Positions 1 to 5,201 of a stretch of DNA of 5,201 bases are shown here, in pieces (the stretch's first letter is position 1; every line of letters begins with the position of its first letter). The translations under genes and the position numbers were made by a program. Source of the DNA: JAZDLO01 sp043801935 (lineage in GTDB: Bacteria; Actinomycetota; Thermoleophilia; RBG-16-64-13); contig JAZDLO010000183.1 of assembly GCA_043801935.1 (NCBI GenBank), positions 1 to 5,201 on the forward strand, read 5' to 3'. The notes under the pieces were generated by a model. The model did no database searches, had not been told where the DNA came from, and was given only the letters and a program-made list of their open reading frames with translations.

Positions 1-2
1 CC

Positions 3-428
3 CCGCTCGACAATCAGGCCGTGTGGGTCGAGAAAGCGGGGACCCGCATACGGGTCGGCGGAGTAGGCGACCTCACGGAAGACACGCCCCGGCTCGCTCC
101 GACCGTGCAGGAGACCAGCGCCGGCGACTTCGTCCTCCTCGTGTCCCACAACCCCGACTACGCGGAGGAGTTGCCGATCGGCGCCGTCGACCTGATGGTG
201 GCGGGACACACGCACGGGGGCCAGGTGACCTTCTTCGGCTTGTGGGCCCCGTACTTGCCCTCGGAATACGGGCAGAAATACCGCACGGGACTGGTTGTGA
301 CCGAGGCCACGACGGTGATCGTGTCCAACGGCATTGGGACCATATTCCCGCCGATCCGCTTCTTTGCCCGGCCCCAGATCGTGGAGATCACCCTGCGCGC
401 CGGCCCCTCCGCCCTCCTATACCCTTAG
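3..428 (+). CDS. Metallophosphoesterase, YkuE/YaeI type (C-terminal part, 5' end outside window)
   Basis: This is the last 141 codons of a calcineurin-like metallophosphoesterase, a two-metal hydrolase of phosphate mono- or diesters. The frame is open from the window's left edge, and the residues before the first in-frame GTG (21) still fit the family, so the true start lies upstream. Two family metal-binding motifs are visible: SHNPDY (bases 144-161) and GHTHGGQ (204-224), whose histidines complete the dinuclear metal site. The C-terminal block is typical of YkuE/YaeI-like members: YRTGL, then SNGIGT, then PPIRFF and a closing strand VEITL. The N-terminal metal motifs (DxH, GDxxD, GNH[DE]) and any membrane or Tat signal lie outside. 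Family members are often membrane-associated and some act on envelope or lipid substrates, but nothing here fixes the substrate. The family call is firm; the specific function is unknown. Confidence 0.9.
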   Translation, partial: PLDNQAVWVEKAGTRIRVGGVGDLTEDTPRLAPTVQETSAGDFVLLVSHNPDYAEELPIGAVDLMVAGHTHGGQVTFFGLWAPYLPSEYGQKYRTGLVVTEATTVIVSNGIGTIFPPIRFFARPQIVEITLRAGPSALLYP

Positions 429-512
429 TCGTATGGCCCCTCCGACCCGTCGCCGGTACGCTGTTCCTGATGGCGGACACGCGACGGAAGGTAGGCGGAG
501 CGATTGGGAGCG

Positions 513-2789
513 ATGTTCTCTAGGCAGGTGCGGATGAGACCGGGGTTGTTCGAACTTCTCTCTCCCGAACGGTTCCCCCAAGTGGAAGCCCAGACGGTGC
601 TGCCCGGACGCCCGGGCAAGGCGGCCCCCATACCGGCCGACCTCCACCTCCAACTTGCCGACGCGCTGGCCGCGCAAGGCATCCCCAGATTGTGGACGCA
701 CCAGGCCGAATGTTGGGAGGCCTCCAGGGAAGCCGGCCATTTCATGGTCACCACCGGTACGGCCTCAGGCAAGAGCCTGTGCTTCAATCTGCCGGTGCTC
801 GACGGTCTGCTGCGCGATCCGCATGCCCGAGCCATCTACCTCTATCCCACCAAGGCTTTGGCCCAGGACCAGTTGCGCCGCATCCGGCTCCTGGCCGGGA
901 AGAAAGTGGAGGTGGCGGCCTACGACGGCGATACCCCTACCGCCGCCCGCTACGCAGCCAGGCAGAAGGCCCGGGTGCTGCTCACCAACCCCGACATGAT
1001 CCACCTCAGTCTCCTCCCCCGGCACGAACGCTGGGACGACTTCCTGTTCAACCTCAAGTACGTGGTCATCGACGAAGCCCATACCTACCGGGGGGTATTT
1101 GGGAGCAACGTGGCCAACGTCCTGCGGAGGCTCAGACGGGTGGCCTCGTTCTACGGAGCCGAGCCGCGCTTCATCCTAGCCTCAGCGACCATCCGCAACG
1201 CGCGCGAGCATGCCCAGCACCTCACCGGCCTGGAAGTAGCACACATAAGCGGTGACGGTGCCCCCTCCGGCGCCCGCAAGATCGTGTTCTGGCAACCGCC
1301 CCTTGTGCAGGAAGACCTGAATCTCAGGCGCAGCTCGAACAGCGAGGCGGCCGAACTGCTGAGCGAACTCATCCGTAACGGGGTCCGCTCCATCTGCTTC
1401 ACCAAGTCCCGCCGGAGCGCCGAGCTCATCTACCAGCAGACCGTCGACCGCCTCAAAGAGACCGACCCCCGCCTGGCCGAACATCTGTCTCCCTATCGCG
1501 CCGGTTACACGCCCGAGCAACGCCGGAGCATCGAGAGCATGCTGTTCAGCGGCCAGCTTCTGGCCGTGGTCAGCACCAGTGCGCTCGAGTTGGGCATCGA
1601 CATCGGGGCACTCGATGCCGCCATCACCGTGGGCTACCCCGGGACCATGGCCAGCCTGTGGCAACAGTGGGGTCGGGCCGGCCGGGGGAAAGGCAAGAGC
1701 CTGGGGATCTTCGTGGCCGGGAACGACGCTCTGGAGCAGTTCTTCGTCAAACACCCCGACGAGCTGCTGGGGCGGGAGGTGGAGGCGGCCACCATCGATT
1801 TTTCCAACCCTTTCATCCATTCTCGCCATTTGGCCGCCGCCGCCTATGAAGGCCCGCTCATGGCCGACGACCAGCAGTTCTTCGGCCCGCGGCTAACTGA
1901 AGCACTGGAGCGGGGCGTGGCCGAAGGTCTACTGCGGCATACGAACGGCGCGTGGTTCTTCAGCGACTCCGGCTTCCCGGCAGCCAAGATCGGCCTCCGG
2001 TCCACAGCCGGGGAGCAGTACACCATCGTGGAAGAAGAGACTGGCGATATCGTCGGTACCGAGGGAGCCGAGACCGCGTTCTCAGCCCTGCATCCGGGGG
2101 CGGTGTACCTGCACATGGGCGACACGTATCTGGTCACCCATCTGGACCTCGACGATCACGTGGCGCTGGTGCGGCGCTTCTGGGACACCTATCACACGCT
2201 ACCTCGACGCGAGACCGACACCCGCATCCTCAGCGAGAGCCTGCAGATGGCTCACGGCCCTCTATTCCTGCATCTGGGGGAGATCATGGTGAGCAGTCGG
2301 GTGGTCGCTTTCCAGAAGAAGCGCCCGGGGAGTGACGAGGTGCTGGGCACGGAAGAGCTCGACCTGCCCACGCAGGAGTTCGTCACCGAGGCCATGTGGT
2401 TCACCATCCCGGCTGAGTTGCTGTCCACCGAGAACGACCTCCTGCGCCTGCCCGGTGCCATCCACGCCGTGGAGCACGCCCTCATCGCCCTCCTGCCCCT
2501 CTTCGCCATGTGCGACCGCTGGGACATCGGCGGGCTGTCCACCCCGGTACACAGCCAGACCGAGCAGCCCACCATCTTCATCTACGACGGCCATGCGGGA
2601 GGGGTGGGGATCTCGCGCCAGGGCTTCGAGCGTTTCCCCGAGTTGGTGCGCGACGCGCGAGGGTTGGTACGGGATTGCCCGTGCGAAAGCGGCTGCCCTT
2701 CCTGCATCCAATCACCCAAATGCGGCAACTGGAACGAGCCTCTCGACAAGGAGCTGGCGCTGCGGCTGCTGGAAGCGATGCTATCCTAG
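513..2789 (+). CDS. mrfA: DEAH-box superfamily 2 helicase with C-terminal DUF1998/Cys-cluster region, MrfA (YprA)-like
   Basis: A complete superfamily 2 helicase of about 758 residues, close to the usual length of MrfA/YprA (roughly 750). Motifs, numbered from the ATG at 513: Q-like LWTHQAE (60-66), Walker A GTASGKS (82-88), DEAH (187-190), SAT (224-226), motif IV region ICFTKSRRSAE (294-304), motif V STSALELGIDIG (355-366) and motif VI QQWGRAGRG (384-392). The C-terminal part carries the DUF1998-type signature with EHAL (654-657), GGVGIS (696-701) and five cysteines at 722, 724, 728, 731 and 737, expected to bind zinc. In Bacillus subtilis, MrfA is a 3'-5' DNA helicase acting with the nuclease MrfB in mitomycin C lesion repair; Hrq1 is the related eukaryotic form. 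No MrfB-like gene is visible here. Start choice: ATG 513 is preferred over in-frame TTG 504, GTG 528 and ATG 534. A GGCGGAG (494-500) lies 12 bases upstream, longer than ideal, so the start is uncertain by a few codons. Transfer of the repair role from Bacillus is inference. Confidence 0.92.
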   Translation: MFSRQVRMRPGLFELLSPERFPQVEAQTVLPGRPGKAAPIPADLHLQLADALAAQGIPRLWTHQAECWEASREAGHFMVTTGTASGKSLCFNLPVLDGLLRDPHARAIYLYPTKALAQDQLRRIRLLAGKKVEVAAYDGDTPTAARYAARQKARVLLTNPDMIHLSLLPRHERWDDFLFNLKYVVIDEAHTYRGVFGSNVANVLRRLRRVASFYGAEPRFILASATIRNAREHAQHLTGLEVAHISGDGAPSGARKIVFWQPPLVQEDLNLRRSSNSEAAELLSELIRNGVRSICFTKSRRSAELIYQQTVDRLKETDPRLAEHLSPYRAGYTPEQRRSIESMLFSGQLLAVVSTSALELGIDIGALDAAITVGYPGTMASLWQQWGRAGRGKGKSLGIFVAGNDALEQFFVKHPDELLGREVEAATIDFSNPFIHSRHLAAAAYEGPLMADDQQFFGPRLTEALERGVAEGLLRHTNGAWFFSDSGFPAAKIGLRSTAGEQYTIVEEETGDIVGTEGAETAFSALHPGAVYLHMGDTYLVTHLDLDDHVALVRRFWDTYHTLPRRETDTRILSESLQMAHGPLFLHLGEIMVSSRVVAFQKKRPGSDEVLGTEELDLPTQEFVTEAMWFTIPAELLSTENDLLRLPGAIHAVEHALIALLPLFAMCDRWDIGGLSTPVHSQTEQPTIFIYDGHAGGVGISRQGFERFPELVRDARGLVRDCPCESGCPSCIQSPKCGNWNEPLDKELALRLLEAMLS

Positions 2790-2793
2790 CGGC

Positions 2794-3312
2794 ATGAAGC
2801 CCGCGTACATCTCGGTGATCGGCGGCGGCCGGTGCGGAGCCGCGCAGTACGCGCTGGCCGAAGAAGTCGGACGGCTCGTGGCCCGGGAAGGGGCCACACT
2901 GGTGTGCGGCGGCCTGGCCGGCGTCATGGAGGCGGCCGCACGCGGTGCAAAGGAGGCCGGAGGCACTACCATCGGCATCCTTCCCGGGCATGACCGCGCG
3001 CCCGCGAATCCCTACCTCGATCACGTCCTCACCACCGGCATGGGACACGCCCGAAATCTCGCCGTGGTCAGCTCCGGCGATGCCGTGATAGCCATCGGGG
3101 GAGAATACGGCACCCTGTCTGAGATCGGCCTGGCCGCCAAGATCGGGCGGCCCGTGGTGATCCTTGCCGGCTGGCGCCTCCAGAACGATGAGGGCGCCGA
3201 AGGCGTCTGGTACGCCGCTTCCCCGGACGAGGCGATAGCGCTGGTACGCAGGGCGTTGGCTCGCGAGGCCCCGACACGCGGGGCTCCCGCCAACGGGGCG
3301 GCTCCCGCCTGA
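2794..3312 (+). CDS. TIGR00725-type LOG/lysine decarboxylase-like Rossmann protein
   Basis: A 172-residue protein of the LOG-like (historically mis-named 'lysine decarboxylase') fold, best matching the TIGR00725 group. It opens with a beta-strand and glycine loop ISVIGGG (6-12), followed by a CGG turn and GLAGVMEAAARGA (40-52), an ARN (86-88) before the next strand, and IGGEYGTLSE (101-110). The last replaces the PGGxGTxxE phosphoribohydrolase motif of true LOG enzymes, which release the base from cytokinin or other nucleotide monophosphates. The Gly, Thr and Glu are kept but the leading Pro is Ile, as I recall for this subgroup. A nucleotide-binding or N-glycosidase role is possible but unproven. 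The ATG lies four bases after the helicase stop with no clear Shine-Dalgarno, which suggests translational coupling. The frame is open far upstream inside the helicase gene, but homology begins at MKPAYISVIG. The last 14 residues are an Ala/Pro/Gly-rich tail containing a 10-base direct repeat. Confidence 0.88.
   Translation: MKPAYISVIGGGRCGAAQYALAEEVGRLVAREGATLVCGGLAGVMEAAARGAKEAGGTTIGILPGHDRAPANPYLDHVLTTGMGHARNLAVVSSGDAVIAIGGEYGTLSEIGLAAKIGRPVVILAGWRLQNDEGAEGVWYAASPDEAIALVRRALAREAPTRGAPANGAAPA
3282..3309 (+). repeat. 10-base direct repeat in the 3' tail of the LOG-like gene
   Basis: GGCTCCCGCC occurs at 3282-3291 and again at 3300-3309, 18 bases (six codons) apart and in frame, giving two copies of a Gly-Ala-Pro-Ala / Ala-Ala-Pro-Ala type tail. 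The second copy abuts the TGA stop that overlaps the amidase start. It most likely reflects local duplication in a low-complexity tail rather than a regulatory site. Confidence 0.5.
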
Positions 3313-4391
3313 TGGTCCGGCCACCCTTGCGAGAGCAAGAGACGCAGGAGCTGATCCGCCGTTTCCAAGCCAAGCGAGCCCATAGCAGACAGATACGGCT
3401 GGTGGCCGCCGGACTGGGAGGAGCCGTCTTCCTTGCCGCGGTGGTCGTGGCCGTGGTCTTGGCCGTTCAGGCCTCCGGGAGCCAGGCGGATAATGGCTCC
3501 GCCGGCGGCCCCGGCCCGGCGACCTCTTCGACCTTGACCTCGTCGACCGCCACCGCCTCGACCGCCACCACGTCCGCGGGGGGCACCACCACCTCGATGA
3601 CCACTGCCGGTGGCACTCCCACCACCACCGGCCGCGCTCCGACCACTGCCGGTGCCACCACCTCGGCAGGCGCCACCACGACCGGGCGTGTAACCACCAC
3701 GGCCCAGGCCACCACGACCTCAGCGTCCTCCGCCACCTCCACCGCGGGGGGCCAGGCGGCCGGTAAGGTAGTGGTGATCGACCCCGGCCATCAGGCCCAC
3801 GGCGACTACAGCTTGGAGCCGATCGGCCCCGGATCGAGCGAGAAGAAGGCCAAGGTGAGCAGCGGCACCTCCGGGGTGGCGACGGGTGCGCCGGAGAGCA
3901 AGCTGGTCCTGGCCGTGGGGCTCAAACTACGAGACGCCCTCGAGGCGCGCGGGGTGAAGGTCGTCATGACCCGCACCACTCAGGACATCAACATCTCGAA
4001 CATCCAGCGAGCCCAGATAGCCAACAAGGCCGGAGCCGACCTATTCGTCCGGGTCCATGCCGACGGTTCCGACAACGCCGCGACCGCCGGCATCCATGTG
4101 CTCTATCCGGTCTCGATCAATGGCTGGACGGACGATATCGCAGCAGCGTCCAAGAAGGCCGCCTCCCTCGCCCAGGGCGAACTCATCGCCGCCACCGGCG
4201 CCAAAGACCGCGGGATCGATGCCCGGAGCGACATGACCGGCTTCAACTGGTCGGACGTACCGGTGATACTTCCCGAGATCGGCTTTATGACCAATGCCGC
4301 CGAAGACCGGCTGCTCGCGACCGCCGCCTATCAGGACAAGATCGTCGCCGGTCTCACCCGGGCCATCCTGAGCTTCCTGGGAGTGAGCTAG
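3312..4391 (+). CDS. Membrane-anchored N-acetylmuramoyl-L-alanine amidase (Amidase_3 family)
   Basis: A 359-residue zinc amidase that cleaves the bond between N-acetylmuramic acid and L-alanine in peptidoglycan. Layout: an Arg/Lys-rich cytoplasmic N-terminus (1-30); one hydrophobic membrane segment (about 31-53) with no obvious cleavage site, predicting a type II anchor; a Thr/Ser/Ala/Gly-rich linker (about 54-150); and an Amidase_3 domain (about 151-357). Catalytic residues fit the family: zinc ligands H160 (VVIDPGHQ), E195 (APESKLVL) and H249 (RVHAD), and the catalytic glutamate E322 (PEIGFMTN). Between H160 and E195 there is a segment with GDYSLEPIGPGSSE and KVSSGTSGVATG, which resembles amidases I associate with clostridia more than the AmiA/B/C or Rv3717 types. 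The ATG overlaps the preceding TGA by one base (TGATG), so translation is probably coupled. The linker would span the wall and let the domain reach peptidoglycan. The biochemical role is well supported; its part in division, spore or wall remodelling is not determined. Confidence 0.93.
   Translation: MVRPPLREQETQELIRRFQAKRAHSRQIRLVAAGLGGAVFLAAVVVAVVLAVQASGSQADNGSAGGPGPATSSTLTSSTATASTATTSAGGTTTSMTTAGGTPTTTGRAPTTAGATTSAGATTTGRVTTTAQATTTSASSATSTAGGQAAGKVVVIDPGHQAHGDYSLEPIGPGSSEKKAKVSSGTSGVATGAPESKLVLAVGLKLRDALEARGVKVVMTRTTQDINISNIQRAQIANKAGADLFVRVHADGSDNAATAGIHVLYPVSINGWTDDIAAASKKAASLAQGELIAATGAKDRGIDARSDMTGFNWSDVPVILPEIGFMTNAAEDRLLATAAYQDKIVAGLTRAILSFLGVS
3543..3569 (+). repeat. Tandem 12-base repeat with 15-base period in the Thr-rich linker
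   Basis: TCGACCGCCACC is present at 3543-3554 and 3558-3569, a 15-base (five-codon) period. In the amidase frame it encodes STATA followed by STATT. The period keeps the reading frame, consistent with expansion of a disordered linker by slippage or unequal recombination. Confidence 0.65.
3599..3654 (+). repeat. 14-base direct repeat with 42-base (14-codon) period in the linker
   Basis: GACCACTGCCGGTG occurs exactly at 3599-3612 and 3641-3654, 42 bases apart. In protein it places two TTAG units (residues 97-100 and 111-114) 14 residues apart inside the Thr-rich linker, again in frame. It overlaps many imperfect ACC runs (Thr codons), so the whole region about 3530-3760 is low-complexity coding DNA. 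Confidence 0.65.
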
Positions 4392-4409
4392 AGCCCCCGT
4401 GCGGCGTAC

Positions 4410-4418
4410 TGCTATGAT
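4410..4418 (+). promoter_or_regulatory. Candidate extended -10 promoter for the dehydrogenase gene
   Basis: TGCTATGAT in the spacer after the amidase contains a one-mismatch -10 hexamer (TATGAT) preceded by the TGn of extended -10 promoters. It is the most A/T-rich spot in the GC-rich spacer. No good -35 is seen 16-18 bases upstream, as is common for extended -10 sites. Transcription would begin near 4425, leaving a leader of about 70 bases before the GTG start. Motif-only evidence. Confidence 0.4.
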
Positions 4419-4439
4419 TCGAGAGCGCCAGGACTGCGG

Positions 4440-4455
4440 GGCGCGCCGTGGCGCC
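4440..4455 (+). other. Short GC hairpin in the leader/spacer
   Basis: GGCGC (4440-4444) and GCGCC (4451-4455) are complementary and enclose a six-base loop. There is no T-run after it, so it is not a classical intrinsic terminator. It lies downstream of the candidate promoter and 38 bases before the start codon. It may be a chance product of high GC. Confidence 0.25.
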
Positions 4456-4479
4456 ATCGCGTCGGGACACGGGACATAG

Positions 4480-4486
4480 AGGAGGT
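4480..4486 (+). promoter_or_regulatory. Perfect Shine-Dalgarno setting a GTG start
   Basis: AGGAGGT matches the anti-Shine-Dalgarno perfectly and lies seven bases before the GTG at 4494. It decides the start of the dehydrogenase: the second codon is AGC and the Rossmann strand begins at residue 4. It is by far the strongest ribosome site in the window, unlike the weak or coupled starts of the upstream genes, suggesting independent and efficient initiation. Confidence 0.85.
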
Positions 4487-4493
4487 CGCCTCA

Positions 4494-5201
4494 GTGAGCA
4501 AGCTGACCGTGGTGGGAGCAGGATATGTCGGGCTGGTGACGGTCGCCTGCATGGCCGAGTTGGGCCACGACATCGTCGCCATGGATCTCGACGCCGATAG
4601 GATCCACGTGCTCCGCCAGGGCGGGGTCCCTATCTACGAACCGGGGCTGGCGGAGCTCATCGCTGCCAACAGGGAGCGGATCGAGTTCACCACCGACCCC
4701 GCCTACGCCTACGAGGCAGGCGAGTTCATCTTCATCTGCGTCGACACTCCTCCCACGTATTCAGGGGATGCCGACCTCTCCCGCATCTGGCAGGCCGTGG
4801 ACAACCTTCCGCCCGACGAGGGAGAGCACATCCTGGTCACCAAGTCGACCGTCCCGGTGGGGACCGGAGCGCTTGTGCAGGCGGAACTGGCCCAGCGCGG
4901 CTACCGCCACATCGGCTATGCCTCCAATCCCGAGTTCCTGCGCGAAGGCACGGCCATCGCGGACTTCATGCACCCCGACCGGGTGGTGATAGGGGCGGAC
5001 GCTCCCGCGGTCGCCGAGCGGGTCGCTCGACTCTACGAAGGGGTCGACTGCCCGGTGCTGACCACCGATGTGGCTTCGGCGGAGATGATCAAGTACGCTT
5101 CCAACGCCTTCCTGGCCACCAAGATCAGCTTCATCAACGAGATCGCCAATGTCTGCGAGGCGACCGGCGCCGATGTGACGATCGTCGCCCAAGGAATGGG
5201 G
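4494..5201 (+). CDS. ugd: UDP-glucose 6-dehydrogenase, UDPGDH/GDP-mannose dehydrogenase family (3' end outside window)
   Basis: The first 236 codons of an NAD-dependent nucleotide-sugar dehydrogenase, which oxidises UDP-glucose in two steps to UDP-glucuronate in the cytoplasm, a precursor for capsule, exopolysaccharide or glycolipid. Seen: the Rossmann loop GAGYVG (8-13); D31 at the end of the second strand for NAD ribose binding; VDTPP (83-87); STVPVGT (118-124); NPEFLREG (145-152), which carries the family's catalytic-site glutamates; and K200 with N204 in EMIKYASNAF, the conserved Lys/Asn pair of the active site. The GxxxGGSCFPKD-type loop with the catalytic cysteine and the C-terminal UDP-binding domain lie past the edge. 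The frame stays open to the last base and GTG is the start, with a perfect ribosome site. The family also includes GDP-mannose and UDP-N-acetyl sugar dehydrogenases. UDP-glucose is favoured by the overall match, but the part that would settle substrate is missing. Confidence 0.9.
   Translation, partial: MSKLTVVGAGYVGLVTVACMAELGHDIVAMDLDADRIHVLRQGGVPIYEPGLAELIAANRERIEFTTDPAYAYEAGEFIFICVDTPPTYSGDADLSRIWQAVDNLPPDEGEHILVTKSTVPVGTGALVQAELAQRGYRHIGYASNPEFLREGTAIADFMHPDRVVIGADAPAVAERVARLYEGVDCPVLTTDVASAEMIKYASNAFLATKISFINEIANVCEATGADVTIVAQGMG

Noticed and set aside
429..512. Possible terminator or promoter between the phosphoesterase and the helicase
   Set aside because: No GC stem followed by a T-run and no credible -35/-10 pair could be found; only a weak CGCC/GGCG pairing with a long loop is present.
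470..523. Short ATG frame of 17 codons overlapping the helicase start
   Set aside because: It has no clear ribosome site or leader-peptide feature; a frame this short is expected by chance.
1182..1829. Antisense open frame of 215 codons inside the helicase
   Set aside because: It mirrors conserved helicase motifs V and VI on the other strand and has no family signature of its own.
2332..2793. Upstream extension of the LOG-like reading frame into the helicase gene
   Set aside because: The translated extension is Ser/Pro/Cys-rich with no homology pattern, while the family strand begins right after the ATG at 2794.
2578..3324. Long antisense open frame (248 codons) across the helicase 3' end and LOG-like gene
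   Set aside because: It lies opposite two well-supported genes, has no recognisable motif, and long antisense frames are expected in GC-rich coding DNA.
3467..3742. Antisense Val/Ala/Glu-rich open frame opposite the Thr-rich linker
   Set aside because: Its repetitive composition is simply the complement of the ACC-rich linker repeats.
3530..3760. Repeat-rich region considered as a CRISPR array or mobile-element end
   Set aside because: The repeats are short, direct, in frame with the amidase and lack spacers or inverted ends; they encode a Thr-rich linker.

Overview
The window is a GC-rich, gene-dense stretch of a bacterial chromosome with five genes, all on the + strand. Both end genes run off the window. 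High GC, strong use of G/C-ending codons, a Thr/Ala-rich linker in a membrane-anchored cell-wall hydrolase and very short gene spacing point to an actinobacterial-type organism (Actinomycetota; class not resolvable). This is inference from composition and gene style, not a lineage marker. The amidase catalytic domain looks more like the clostridial form of its family, so a Gram-positive lineage outside classical Streptomyces or Mycobacterium, or an old transfer, is possible.

Layout. Bases 3-428 hold the C-terminal half of a YkuE/YaeI-type metallophosphoesterase. After a gap of about 84 bases with no convincing terminator or promoter comes a complete MrfA/YprA-type DEAH-box helicase with a C-terminal DUF1998 region and Cys cluster (513-2789). 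Four bases later starts a small TIGR00725/LOG-like Rossmann protein (2794-3312). Its TGA stop overlaps by one base the ATG of a membrane-anchored Amidase_3 N-acetylmuramoyl-L-alanine amidase (3312-4391). A 102-base spacer follows, carrying a candidate extended -10 promoter, a short GC hairpin and a perfect Shine-Dalgarno. It leads into a UDP-glucose/GDP-mannose-type dehydrogenase (4494 to the window end), most likely UDP-glucose 6-dehydrogenase.

How the genes may work together. The helicase, LOG-like protein and amidase are packed tightly enough to be one transcript with translational coupling, although they belong to different processes (DNA repair, nucleotide metabolism, peptidoglycan turnover). 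The dehydrogenase probably opens a new unit making UDP-glucuronate for envelope polysaccharide. With the amidase and the phosphoesterase it gives the neighbourhood a mild cell-envelope flavour.

No RNA gene, mobile element, CRISPR array, phage gene or clearly new system was seen. The points worth a second look are the unusual amidase architecture, the tandem-repeat expansion of its linker, and the coupling of an MrfA-like helicase to a LOG-like protein.
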